From Gentiana macrophylla (Eukaryota; Streptophyta; Magnoliopsida; Gentianales; Gentianaceae), in contig CM047805.1 in assembly GCA_026214975.1 (NCBI GenBank), forward strand, positions 185,009,333 to 185,073,332: a stretch of DNA of 64,000 nucleotides. The letters run 5' to 3'. The position numbers and the translations under genes are program-made. The notes beneath the pieces were generated by a model. The model worked only from the letters and a program-made list of their open reading frames with translations, did not search any database and was not told the origin of the DNA. This document shows positions 34,700-45,259 of the stretch, piece after piece. The first letter of the stretch is position 1; every line of letters begins with the position of its first letter.

Positions 34700-35529
34700 T
34701 AGAAAATGTTTGCATTAAGAAGGAAATGAGAAAGAATTTGCCTTATCTTGCACATGAATTTAGTGTAATCCACTGTTTGATGCTCTTATAGTTGATGATA
34801 ATCCTTTCTCATGTGTTGTTGCCCTGTAAAGAAAACAAAGTAAATTAAGGGTTACTATGTCGCGCAGGACTCTAAAATATCTATAGTCATGCGTAAATTC
34901 AAAGGAAAATCTATTATATCTTCCATAACTTGTATTATTGTAAAAATGAACAATATAGGTGGGACATCTCAATAATATAGGTATCCACTTCAATACCTAG
35001 GACATGAAAAAAAAAACATGGAACATTTTCAAATTAAAGGATAGTAACATGAAGAGAAGAGAAATGAATGCAGATGAAATACATAGTGAAACCCAACTTC
35101 TAAGAACTTTAAGATGAGAATGAGTTGTCTTTAAACTCTCACTTTCTATAATGGACATACACCATGAATCCACCTTTTCTGTCTTTTAACTTATATATTC
35201 ATTATAGTTTCATCGACAAGCCATTGATATCATAAGAATTAGTCCATTAAAAAAATTCAATTTATCCAAGGCTTTATAACATACAAAAATTCAAAAAGGA
35301 AGGTCTCTTCTCACTGGAAAAAAAAAATCAAAACAAAAAAAAGGAAGACATCAACCTCTAATCCATTTTCAACTCATTTCCTTCTAATAAATTTGAAATC
35401 TAAGAGCTTAAACATATTTCCTTAGATGTTGAAAGACGAATGATATGGCATGTGATGTGAAATGAAAGATGTCCTCCTTTTCCATAGCAGTTACTGGATG
35501 ATCAACATCAATCTATTACATCCATGGGG
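34700..35529. other. AT-rich spacer, nothing identified
   Basis: No family-matching ORF, no terminal repeats. Possibly interior of the Helitron whose end is at 33642. Confidence 0.3.
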
Positions 35530-35537
35530 ATAGCATG

Positions 35538-35934
35538 CAGGAGCGTCCCTGTCCAAATTTAGGCTCGGGGCCAAAAAAAAAATTAGGCCATCGCCATTCG
35601 AAAAAAAACAGTAACCAAAATATATATAAAAAAATAAAACAAAAAAACTGCGTGTGATAGTCATGAGTTTGGAAGGAAAAAAACCTACTTATTTGGCTCC
35701 TAGTCCTAGTTTAAAAAAACAATTTAAAAAAACAAAAATTATTGTAGCTTGCAAGATTCAAAACCAAGTCTCATGCCTAATATACTTGAGTGCTAACCAT
35801 TAAGGTAATGCATTCCTTTTTCATATAAATACAGTATATATATAATATTATGTCAAAATTTCGTGGGGCCCTTAAATTCATTGATTTTGGGGGGCTCGCC
35901 ATGGCTCCTTGGCCTCCCACATGTGGGCGCCACG
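35538..35934 (+). mobile_element. Non-autonomous hAT-like element, copy B, 8-bp target duplication
   Basis: Flanked by ATAGCATG at 35530-35537 and 35935-35942. It starts CAGGAGCGTCCCTG and ends TGTGGGCGCCACG. An inverted relative sits at 5157-5537. Inside, on the minus strand, TGGTTAGCACTCAAG (35785-35799) and GGTTTTGAATCT (near 35754-35765) resemble tRNA A and B boxes, perhaps by descent from a tRNA-like sequence. No ORF. Confidence 0.85.
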
Positions 35935-36147
35935 ATAGCATGTTCTAAAGGTGTCCATATCATCTGCTCTCGAAAGCATGTTGGAAAAGGAGGAAAGTGT
36001 CAAGTGTGTACTATGTTCCGGAAGTCCTGCATGCTCGATTTTTCACAGGTAAATATCACATAAATTACAAAGTAAACTAATTAATAAACAGGATTTGAAA
36101 ATATGACCGGCAATGAACTCAGAGCTATAAAAAAGTATGTATTCTAC

Positions 36148-36306
36148 CTGCATGATAATAAGTCGATGGTCGGTGACGAGTTTAGTAAATTTCCTTAGTG
36201 ACAATGGGAGTAAGATCTGAAGCACATGAATCTTTCCCGCACCAGTTAAGTTTGCCATTGCTACGGTGACTGCAGCTCCCAAAACGATCCCAACCACCAC
36301 CCACAA
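36148..36306 (-). other. Candidate orphan exon
   Basis: On the minus strand, an acceptor-like CTTAGTGCAG is followed by an open stretch (LWVVVGIVLGAAVTVAMANL, then TGAGKIHVLQ) and a consensus donor CATGCAG-GTAGAA. I do not recognise the product and see no neighbouring exons that join in frame. It could be a gene fragment carried by a Helitron. Confidence 0.25.
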
Positions 36307-36329
36307 CTGCACTAAGAAATAAAACAATT

Positions 36330-38340
36330 TAGTATAGGTTAAAGGCTTGAGTGTGCGTGATGAATGGCTTCAAGATGTTCATTAACATTAATAGTAATAT
36401 CTTATCAAATAAGATAAACTATGTCAAGAATTCAAGGAGAGTAGCAGGGTTTGAAAAGAAAAGAAAAATCACAGAGCAAATGTATCAAATGAGCCCCACT
36501 ATCAATCAAACAAAAAAGTAACAAATTGCTGATAATAATGGAGAAAGACCGGAAGCAGAACTATTTTTTTCTTCACATTCACCAGAAATTAAAAAATGAG
36601 AGTGTGCGAATAGAAGGCGGAAAATCAAAGAATTTCTATCATCAATAACAATGCAACATACCTGTCAATGGGTTTTCCGTTGTCTACACCTCTGTGGAGG
36701 AACCGGAGCAAGGTGATATGAATGGAAGGAGTATAACAAAAAACCATGAAAGCCGAAAAGAAAGATTTCATTGAAGTCTGCTGGAATCTCTACAATAAGA
36801 AAATATGGGAGGTGAGAAAACCAATGTATACAAAAATCAATGTTTTTATAAGCAATCAAAATGTTTAAAATCAAAATGCTTAATCCAAAACAAAGTTTTT
36901 TTCATTAGCAAATATTTGTGTACCAAAGCTCCTAAAAATGCATAATCAAATTCTATTATGGGGTCTCCCAATACACCCCTCTATTTCATCGTCAGCACCC
37001 GTGTCTTCCTCGCTCCTCTCTCCCTCAGCGTCCAACTCAATCATGCGCATATGTCATACCACCACCTACATCACTGAAAATGAGAATCAATAAATAAGAC
37101 TCAAACAAATAAACACTTATACCATACATATTACATGAATTCTGACCAACACATATATAACAGGAAAGTATCAACATCTGAATCGAAAGAGGATGAGTTC
37201 GGATAGTTTTAAGTTTTAGATAAACTAAAGAACTCTTACAAAGACGAAATTCTACGGCGCCTTAAAAAAAAACTATATAACTAAACATTAGATTAAATAT
37301 AATGAGATAATGGAAAAAGGAAAAAGCCATATGAAAAGGAACAATCCGGATAAGAATCTTACATCATAAGTATTGATATTACTCACTCAAGAATCAATCC
37401 GGAATTCAGATTTATCCAATTCTCCATTGACCAGAACTCTCAAACCCAAATTCAGAAATCTTAAATAGCTTCTCAGCAGCCTTCTCTCGATTGGTATATT
37501 TGCAACATCAAACTCAAAAATCTACAAAGTTGATGAAAATTGGTGCACATGACATAAAGCCAACAAAAAATGAAGACTTTTAAACACGTTAAATAAGAAA
37601 TGCATATCATTTTGCATCAATATTCATTGCCAAAACATTTGCTAATATGATGTGATGAAAATTGGAAGAATGTAGTATTCACTAATCAAGTAGGAGAAAA
37701 AGATACTGGGACAACATCATAAAAAAAAAAAAACTATGAAATTACTTTAGATATGAAAAAAAAAAAACCTGTTGTTTTATGGCAAATGGCAGATTTAAAA
37801 TCATCCCAGTTGACTAAAATGATAAACCTGATTTTCCTGGAAATTGCAATTTTCGTTGATCCAAATTACTGAAAATTTTACCTCTTAACTGATAAGCAAT
37901 AACATTTCGGATGAGAAAGTGTATAAATCTTGGACAACTGGTTTTCAATGGGGTTTGTTGCAGATATGATGTGATCCCAAAATTGCAGCTATCATAGTGG
38001 CCATTTGAAAAAAATGGAGTCTATTTTGATGTGGGTTCCACCAAATAAATGTGAATAGTAATTTAAATCAAGTCAATAGCTGTAGTAGCTTTCAATCTAG
38101 ATTTTAAAATAAAATCAATTTTTTAAAACAAAATCAAAATAAAAAAGATAAAATCACGGTAGCAATAAAACTGGCGGCAACAAACTGACGCCAACCTTCA
38201 CAAGTTTTGCACAACTTCTGCCATCTGTTTATAAATGTCACGGCATAAAGCAATTTTTTTTTTGTTTCGTAAATTGCGATCTGTGACTACAGGGAAAACT
38301 TTTGGAGTAATAATGTTACGTTTCAACACTTAGTGGAATA
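36330..38340. other. AT-rich spacer upstream of the transposase
   Basis: No supported gene. I looked for a Myb/trihelix partner ORF and terminal inverted repeats of a PIF/Harbinger element here and found none that were convincing. Confidence 0.3.
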
Positions 38341-38387
38341 GAAGGAAGAGAGAAAGGGAGGAATGGGAAAAAAATATTAAAGACCGA

Positions 38388-39629
38388 ATGGAAGTAGAAA
38401 TACAAAGGAATCAGCATCTTTGCATCATGGCACCTATGGCGGAAAAGTTATTTGCAATGGAGCCTCCTATCACGAGGACATTTATTTACCGCAACCGTGC
38501 CAAGAGACACGCGGAATTAATGCAAGACTATTTTCATGACGGCCACAGATTTCCGGATAGTTACTTTCGACGAAGATTTCGGATGCGTCGAGAGTTGTTT
38601 GAGAGGCTTGTTGAAAGTGTGGAGAATGCAAATCCGTACTTTCGACAACATCCGGACTGCACAGGAAGACTTGGATTATCCCCAATTCAAAAGGTAATGG
38701 CAGTGATCCGTGTGTTGGCCTACGGATATTGCTTTGACAACTTAGATGAGATCATTAAGATTGGTGAAAAAACGGCCAAAGATTGTACTATAAATTTTTG
38801 TGACCCTATTATTGCCCTCTTCCAAGCGCGTTACTTACGTGACCCTACAACGGAAGATCTAGCACGACTAATGGAGGAGAACAAGGAACGCAGATTTCCG
38901 GGAATGATTGGCTCTTTGGATTGCATGCACTGGAGATGGGATGCGTGCCCACATGGTTGGAGAGGAGTATATAACAGTAGATATGGATGCCCGACATTAA
39001 TCTTGGAGGCTGTCGCATCTCGTGATCTTTGTATTTGGCATGCCTTCTTTGGTATGGCCGGAACCAACAACGACATAACAGTTTTAGAGCATTCCGACTT
39101 ATTTACACGTCATATTAATGACATTGTCCCGCAATTTGAGTTTGAGGTGAATGGTCACAACTACAATATGCCATATTATTTGACTGATGGTATTTATCCA
39201 AAATATGCAACTCTGATCCAAGCCATCAATAAACCAATCAACCAAAAGGAAGCGCTCTTCACTCGAAAACAAGAGTCCTTACGTAAAGACATTGAAAGAG
39301 CATTCGGTGTTATTCAACGAAAATGGCACATTTTGCATAATCCAGCTAGGATTGAGAAAACAAGTGACCTGCTTAGAATTATGCTTACATGTTTGATATT
39401 ACACAATATGATAGTTGAAGATGAGTGTGGACAGTGGTTAGAAGAATGGAGCCCCCCAGATGAGGATGCATCACACATTCCTAAAATGTTACACACAACG
39501 GAACAACATGCTGCTCTCTTACGCGCAAGACTAGGAAGAATTCGTAACAGAGACACAAATGAGAGATTACAAAAGGATTTGGTTGATCATTTATTGATGC
39601 GCTACGGTGTTATAGGCGAGGCACCATGA
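38388..39629 (+). CDS. PIF/Harbinger-type transposase (DDE), intact 413-residue frame
   Basis: Plant transposon protein / HARBI1-like nuclease. The catalytic triad is readable: D178 in GSLDCMHW, D267 in YYLTDGIYP, E303 in KDIERAFGVIQRKW. An N-terminal helical region precedes it (HRFPDSYFRRRFRMRRELFE), and the C-terminal LILHNMIVEDE motif is present. It is full length for the family with no internal stop. The ATG at 38388 is the first in frame; a later Met at residue 14 or 17 is possible. It may be a live transposase or a domesticated ALP1-like gene. No flanking TIRs or Myb-like partner ORF was found, so the element is not delimited. Confidence 0.93.
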   Translation: MEVEIQRNQHLCIMAPMAEKLFAMEPPITRTFIYRNRAKRHAELMQDYFHDGHRFPDSYFRRRFRMRRELFERLVESVENANPYFRQHPDCTGRLGLSPIQKVMAVIRVLAYGYCFDNLDEIIKIGEKTAKDCTINFCDPIIALFQARYLRDPTTEDLARLMEENKERRFPGMIGSLDCMHWRWDACPHGWRGVYNSRYGCPTLILEAVASRDLCIWHAFFGMAGTNNDITVLEHSDLFTRHINDIVPQFEFEVNGHNYNMPYYLTDGIYPKYATLIQAINKPINQKEALFTRKQESLRKDIERAFGVIQRKWHILHNPARIEKTSDLLRIMLTCLILHNMIVEDECGQWLEEWSPPDEDASHIPKMLHTTEQHAALLRARLGRIRNRDTNERLQKDLVDHLLMRYGVIGEAP

Positions 39630-40125
39630 AAGACAATAGTATATTTATTTTGTTAGGCTTGCTGGATGCTTTTGGAAACAAGACATGGACAACGTTTATT
39701 AAGAAAATTTTAGGCCCATAAACCAGTTTACTTGTTAATCTTGATTGTTTTGTGCTTCAATTTTTTTATATTTATAATTGGTTCTCTTGTGTTTGCTTTG
39801 CTTTGTTCAACTGTTGGGCTATTATTTTGTGTCTTGGACTAGGGTGTTTTTATCCCGTTTAAAGCATTATTTTGTGTGCTGCTAGTTGGCAACTCTGCTA
39901 GTAAAATTGAATTTTTGAATCAGGCAAGTTACAGAGTATGAGTCATTATCGTTTTGTATTTGTTTCTTGGTTGATTGGCTACTTCATCACCATCATTAGC
40001 AGCAAAACTAACATCTTACGACAAATAAAGTTGAATCCTCTCATAAGCTCAACAAGAAAAAATCATCATCACCTGACAAAAAAAACTCAAACTGCAGCCC
40101 AAAATGCGGTACAAAGATTGACTCA
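39630..40125. other. 3' flank of the transposase ORF
   Basis: AT-rich; ORF 39938-40156 is short and runs into the palindrome. No terminal repeats recognised. Confidence 0.3.
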
Positions 40126-40382
40126 TGTTAGAGATAATGACAAGATTGAGTTATGATTTGTTTAAATAATTATGTTTGAATTTGAATTATTTATGATATA
40201 TTATTTGGTTTAGATAAACTTCTATTTATCATTGATTATGCTATAAATATTGTAATGTTCTATCAGTTTTAATCAATGATAAATAGAAGTTTATCTAAAC
40301 CAAATAATATATCATAAATAATTCAAATTCAAACATAATTATTTAAACAAATCCTAACTCAATCTTGTCATTATCTCTAACA
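40126..40382. repeat. Near-perfect 113-bp inverted repeat (hairpin), 31-bp spacer
   Basis: Arms 40126-40238 and 40270-40382 are reverse complements with one visible mismatch (40153 region, T versus G). Arms begin TGTTAGAGATAATGACAAG and end TTTATCATTGATTA. The start TGTTAG and an adjoining purine tract on the outer side of the right arm (minus strand GATTGCGGGGGCG) suggest the arm derives from an LTR start. A transcript would fold into a long hairpin. Confidence 0.95.
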
Positions 40383-40409
40383 CGCCCCCGCAATCTCATA
40401 GTAATGCAA

Positions 40410-40678
40410 TGAACATGGAGATTGGCTCGTAATGAATGGATTTTGGACTGCAACAAACTTTGGCTCGTAATGAATGGATCTTGTTTTCTCTCACACAGTC
40501 GCAAATACGTGGTTCCCTTTTCTTTTTAATTTCAAAAAAAAAAAAAAAAACAATCACAAAGTATTTTATCCCTTTCTAAATAAATATACTTGTTAGTCTC
40601 CAAACCCACTGCCGCTTCAGTCAACAGCCCGCTCCTCCTCTATCTGCTTTCTTTTAAAATTATGCTTGATGATTATTA

Positions 40679-40715
<37 letters not shown>

Positions 40716-40970
40716 TTATTTTATTTTAAAATGGTTCCAGTTCTTAAGAGCCATGACTTGATGAGTTTCGTGGGTAGTTTTCAACCGTGCCCATCAAAAT
40801 TTACAAAATTGATAATATAGCAATATCAGGTTGATGTGGAGCAATTGTTGCCGACTGATATGAGGAAGTTTGTTGCAGTCACCATGTGAAGAAAACAAGA
40901 TCCATTCATTACGAGCCAAAGTTTGTTGCGATTCCAAAATCCATTCATTACGAAATAATCTCCATGTTCA
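40410..40970. repeat. Second, outer inverted repeat around a 390-bp spacer
   Basis: Left arm 40410-40496 (TGAACATGGAGATT ... CGTAATGAATGGATTTTGGA ... GAATGGATCTTGTTTTCT) matches the reverse complement of 40886-40970 with a few indels. Together with the neighbouring LTR-like copies, the left side (40270-40496) mirrors the right side (40886-41110). The spacer holds an (ATT)n microsatellite at 40679-40716. Confidence 0.85.
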
Positions 40971-40997
40971 TCAGATTACCATGGGATCATGCAAGCG

Positions 40998-41150
40998 TGT
41001 TAGAGATAATGACAAGATTGAGTTAGGATTTGTTTAAATAATTATGTTTGAATTTGAATTATTTATGATATATTATTTGGTTTAGATAAACTTCTATTTA
41101 TCATTGATTATGCTATAAATATTGTAATGTTCTATCAGTTTTAATCAATG
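40998..41150 (+). repeat. Third copy of the LTR-like arm
   Basis: Repeats the left arm plus spacer of the 40126 hairpin (TGTTAGAGATAATGACAAG through ATCAATG) in plus orientation. It is almost identical. Confidence 0.9.
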
Positions 41151-41159
41151 CGATACAAT

Positions 41160-41953
41160 TACTTTTACAATTATTCTATCAACTCAGAAAATCTTTATTT
41201 GGACATATGCCATTCTAATAAAGTTTAATGAGTGTTGAAGTTAAACATGAAGTTTAAAATTTAAATAAAAAAAAAAAATCTATTGCTTGTTCATGGTGTG
41301 TTTCTGGAATTGATAAAGAGATTGGTTTAATCAGCTTGATTTACGGCCTTCATAAACTGATTAAATTTACGAATTCATATTATGTGTTCCTACAGTCGCC
41401 AGTCGGTCAATCCAGGAAGACATGGTTAATTAAGAGTTGCAGTGGTTTTGTGGTGGTCCATGATCACCATGTCACACTTGTCCATCATTGAAAATCCTTA
41501 TAAGAAGGATAAAAATGTAAATTAATGACATTTATATTTTACACGGTGGGCCCTTGTGTGTTTTATTGCTTTACTATTGGTCCTGAATCACCAAGTCATA
41601 CTTGGTCCAGGACCATAATTAAATTTTTTTAAAAGTTGGCTCTGCAAATTGTTTTGTGCAAGAAAAATCTAAGTTGATGTGATAAACATAACTTCACCAA
41701 CACCAACCTAGCTAGGAATGGAACAAAGAAATCAACTCAAAAGAACTTATCCATGGCAAATCAAGGTCATGCAAACCGGTTAGGCTTATAAAATAATAAC
41801 AGAGATCACCAACATGATCAGATGGAACTATCACAAACTGACAAACCACCACAACAAAGCTCTAAAAAAATGATTATTTCCAAGGCAAATTGAAACATAA
41901 TATTCCTCCAAGACAAATAGTTCCAAACATTTTCTAAACAGATCATAAGTATC
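41160..41953. other. Spacer, nothing identified
   Basis: AT-rich with no ORF of note; phrases around 41455-41480 and 41575-41605 (TGATCACCATGTCACACTTG / TGAATCACCAAGTCATACTTG) are loosely repeated. Confidence 0.3.
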
Positions 41954-42246
41954 ATTACTGAAGAAAATCAGAATACTCAAAAAATAATAAAATACTGAAA
42001 TTGATGTTTTTTTTTATTGATGAATGAATTGATACAGAAGTGCTCCTTTATATAGGAGAGAAATCATAATACAGATAATAGTACTATTATTTATTTGAAT
42101 ACTAAAGATAAATACTATAAATTAAATTTAATATAACAACTTTATTACTTCTTTTGACTTCATCTGTTTATCTCTTGTGTTTTATCTTCTAATACCCTCC
42201 CTCAAACGAGGTCGGGTTTGGGGGCTGAGTTTGCCATGACATAATT

Positions 42247-42569
42247 TGGAGGGCATCTCCACTCCGGCAGGTCTTCCGGAGTCTATTAGCTATTGTGTTT
42301 TGGAGGGCATCTCCACTCCGGTAGTTCTTCTGGAGTCCATTAGTTGTTGTGTTTGGACGGCATCTCCACTCCGGTTGTTTTTCCGAAGTCCATAGGTTTG
42401 ATTTTTGGAGGGCATTTCCACTCTGGTTGTTTCCGAAGTCCTTAGTTGTGATTTTTGGATAGCATCTCCACTCCGGTGCATGTCTTTTTTGCTATCCCGG
42501 AGTCCATTAGTCTGTGTGTTTGGAGGGCATCTCCACTCCGGCGGTTTTTCCGGAATCAATAGTTGTGAC
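42247..42569. repeat. Minisatellite inside the TRIM-like element (6 units of about 50-64 bp)
   Basis: Units begin TTTGGAGGGCATCTCCACTC and continue CGG ... CCGGAGTCCATTAG. Each can form a small stem (ACTCCGG with CCGGAGT). A second array of about four units lies at 43508-43686 in the shortened internal copy. Frames through it are not protein genes. Confidence 0.85.
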
Positions 42570-43507
42570 TTTCTTCTTCTTCTTTTTTTTTTTTTTTTTT
42601 TTTGTGACGACATCAGCCATGGATCTTGTTTTTTCGATCACACCTGAAAATAGAAGTAAAATGGACGACCAAAGAAAATGTTGATGTTGATGCACTACTG
42701 ATCTGCACTTTTTCCTCCCATATGACAAATATAAAATATATGTAGAAGATGTCAACAAAAATGCTATATATCAAATTATTTATTTATTCATTAAGACATA
42801 AAATAAATCAACTTAATTAAATTGGATAGAAAATTACGGAATCTTAAAATCTGTAATCAACATAAAAAAAATAAAAATAAATAAAGTCTGAGTTTATGGT
42901 GATGAAGACGTTAAAGGCATGGGAAATTTTTTATTTGTGTGGATGGATTTTGTTGGACTGTGGATCAACTTTCTGGATGCAATGAATGACAAACTTAGGA
43001 ATTTTTATTTTTTTAATTTTTTTTGAAGCAGATGAAGATCGATCGGGGAAAAAAACTGTTGGGAATGGGTACTGTAAAGGGCATTGCAATGTATATGCTG
43101 ATGGAAGAAAAATGCATAGATGGGGAATTTTTTTTTTTTTTTTTTCCCATAGTGGAAGAAGGATCGGGCGAGGGTTCACCAATGTTAAGGTGCTCGAACC
43201 CCCGCCCCTGGCTCCGATATCATGAAGAAAATCAGAATACTCAAAAAATAATAAAAGACTGAAATTGATGTTTTTTTTTTATTGATGAATGAATTGATAC
43301 AGAAGTGCTCCTTTATATAGGTGAGAAATCATAATCTGAGATAATAAGATTTATTATTTATTTGAATACTAAAGATAAATACTATAAATTAAATTTAATA
43401 TAACAACTTTATCTCTTCTTTTGACTTCATCTGTTTATCTCGCTTTATCTTCTAATACCCTCCTCAAAGAAAGTGGGTTTGGAGGCTGAGTTTGCCATGA
43501 CATAATT

Positions 43508-43686
43508 TGGAGGGCACCTCCACTCCGGCAGGTCTTCCGGAGTCCATTAGCTGTTTGGAGGGCATCTCCACTCCGGTAGTTCTTCCGGAGTCCATTAGTT
43601 GTTGTGTTTGGAGGGCATCTCCACTCCGGTTGTTTTTCCGAAGTCCATAGGTTTGATTTTTGGAGGGTATTTCCACTCCGGTTGTT
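43508..43686. repeat. Second minisatellite array (about 4 units) in the shortened internal copy
   Basis: Same unit as at 42247-42569; units 1-3 here match units 1-3 there closely, then the sequence jumps to GATCGATCAGGGAAAAAA, marking a deletion. Confidence 0.8.
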
Positions 43687-44095
43687 TGAAGATCGATCAG
43701 GGAAAAAAAAACTGTTGGGAATGGGTACTGTAAAGGGCATTGCAATGTATAAAAGACTGAAATTGATGTTTTTTTTTTATTGATGAATGAATTGATACAG
43801 AATTGCTCCTTTAAATAGGAGAGAAATCATAATACAGATAATAGTACTATTATTTATTTGAATACTAAAGATAAATACTATAAATTAAATTTAATATAAC
43901 AACTTTATCTCTTCTTTTGACTTCTTTTGACTTCATATGTTTATCTCTTGTGCTTTATCTTCTAATAATTACATTAATGAATTTATTCGTTGGCATGATA
44001 AAATCTAATTCCTTAAAAAAAAACATAATAAACTACTTGGACAAAAAGAAACGGAGTGGCTTAGACAAATCTTTATGTCAATAACCTCAGACCAA

Positions 44096-44226
44096 TTAAT
44101 CATTTGCAATTTCTTCTGTTTGTTCTTCGTCGTCCAACCCCATTTGAGAGGCCCTTGTCATTGGTGCATCTGACACAGTTTGCGATGGAGACTCGGATGA
44201 TGTTGTCAAAATTGATTTCTCCATTT
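44096..44226 (-). other. Candidate terminal exon of an unknown gene
   Basis: On the minus strand, a pyrimidine-rich tract ending CTCTATTGCAG precedes an open frame that includes SILTTSSESPSQTV and LDDEEQTEEIAND, then TAA. The acidic, serine-rich tail looks protein-like, but no upstream exon could be joined. I do not recognise it. Confidence 0.3.
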
Positions 44227-44577
44227 CTGCAATAGAGAGGACAACAACAATAGAAAGTAAAAAAATAAATAAACAAAAATTGGATTTTTGCAAGAATTAG
44301 ATTAGCAAAAAACTTATTATAGAATATGTAACTAGAAAAGGATTTGAAATTGCGTTAGAAAGAAGGATTTGAAATTTCAGTGAGTGATTTTAAATTGAGT
44401 TTGTTAGTGCGATCTTGATCTCGAGCTTTCATAAGGATTTTGTTGAGATTTTCTGGAGTGGTTGTGCGAATATAGGAAATGAGCTGTACAAAGGATCCAC
44501 GTGTTGATAACGACGGGTATACATCGGATTATTTTATAGGTTTGGATTTAATTTCCGGGTAATTGGGTTAAATTAAA

Positions 44578-44580
<3 letters not shown>

Positions 44581-44641
<61 letters not shown>
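44581..44641. repeat. (AT)n microsatellite
   Basis: Thirty uninterrupted AT dinucleotides. Confidence 0.98.
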
Positions 44642-44642
<1 letters not shown>

Positions 44643-45079
44643 CTAAATCAAAATCATGCGATGTGAGGATGTATAAAAATATAAACATTAAAAATTAGAA
44701 TATAATTGAACAAAAATTGATAATATAAAGTTAGAGTGCAAAGTTATATCGTAGATAACTTGGATAATATGTTATTTATCTGCACATTACGTGATAATTT
44801 TACGAAAGAATATATTTTAAATGGAGAACGCGTGAAAAAAAGATCAATTTAGACTCTAAAGATAAAACAACACATGTGATGAATTAACACCCAGTTTTTT
44901 CGATAAGAAATCATAAATCACCCTCAACTCTTACCTTAGCCCACCAGTAACTAATGCTCCATTTATCTTCACCAAGACTAAAAAAACCACACCCCAACTT
45001 AATTATCCCCAAGACTACAACCTAAAAAATTTAATTTTTTTTATAAAATATCCACAACCTAACACGAAATTGTTATTCG

Positions 45080-45250
45080 AATAATAATACAAACACAACC
45101 AATTGTCACAACATGTGACACAACATAATCTTCCCCCATTGATTATCATGAGTCTCTATTGATCATGATTCAGACTCAAGATAATTAAGGGTGAGATATT
45201 ATGTTGTGTCGCCTGATGTGGCAAATTGGTTGTGTCTGTATCATTATTCT
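45080..45250. mobile_element. Foldback MITE
   Basis: AATAATAATACAAACACAAC at the left is mirrored by AATAATGATACAGACACAAC (reverse complement) at the right. Arms continue through CCAATTGTCACA/CCAATTTGCCACA and ACACAACATAATCTT. Flanks share only short AT strings, so the target duplication is unresolved. Confidence 0.7.
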
Positions 45251-45259
45251 TTCTTTTTT

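Larger units (their letters stand above)
41959..43967 (-). mobile_element. Three-LTR TRIM-like retrotransposon cluster with minisatellite
   Basis: Flanked by ATTAC at 41954-41958 and 43968-43972. LTRs at 41959-42194, 43223-43457 and 43751-43967 (the last lacks about 28 bp) enclose a 1.03-kb internal region and a shortened 0.29-kb one. Minus orientation is shown by the primer site (minus strand TGATATCGGAGCC, 43210-43222) and a purine tract GAGGGAGGG before the 42194 LTR end. There is no gag or pol. The size and lack of genes fit TRIM elements. The LTR-internal-LTR-internal-LTR order under one target duplication suggests recombination between copies. Confidence 0.85.

Noticed and set aside
35754..35799. 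tRNA gene call inside hAT copy B
   Set aside because: A- and B-box-like strings exist but no cloverleaf with acceptor stem can be drawn.
42290..42613. 107-codon minus-strand frame with repeated RSGDA/EMPSK motifs
   Set aside because: Translation of the minisatellite in a gene-less LTR element; start lies in a poly-Lys microsatellite.
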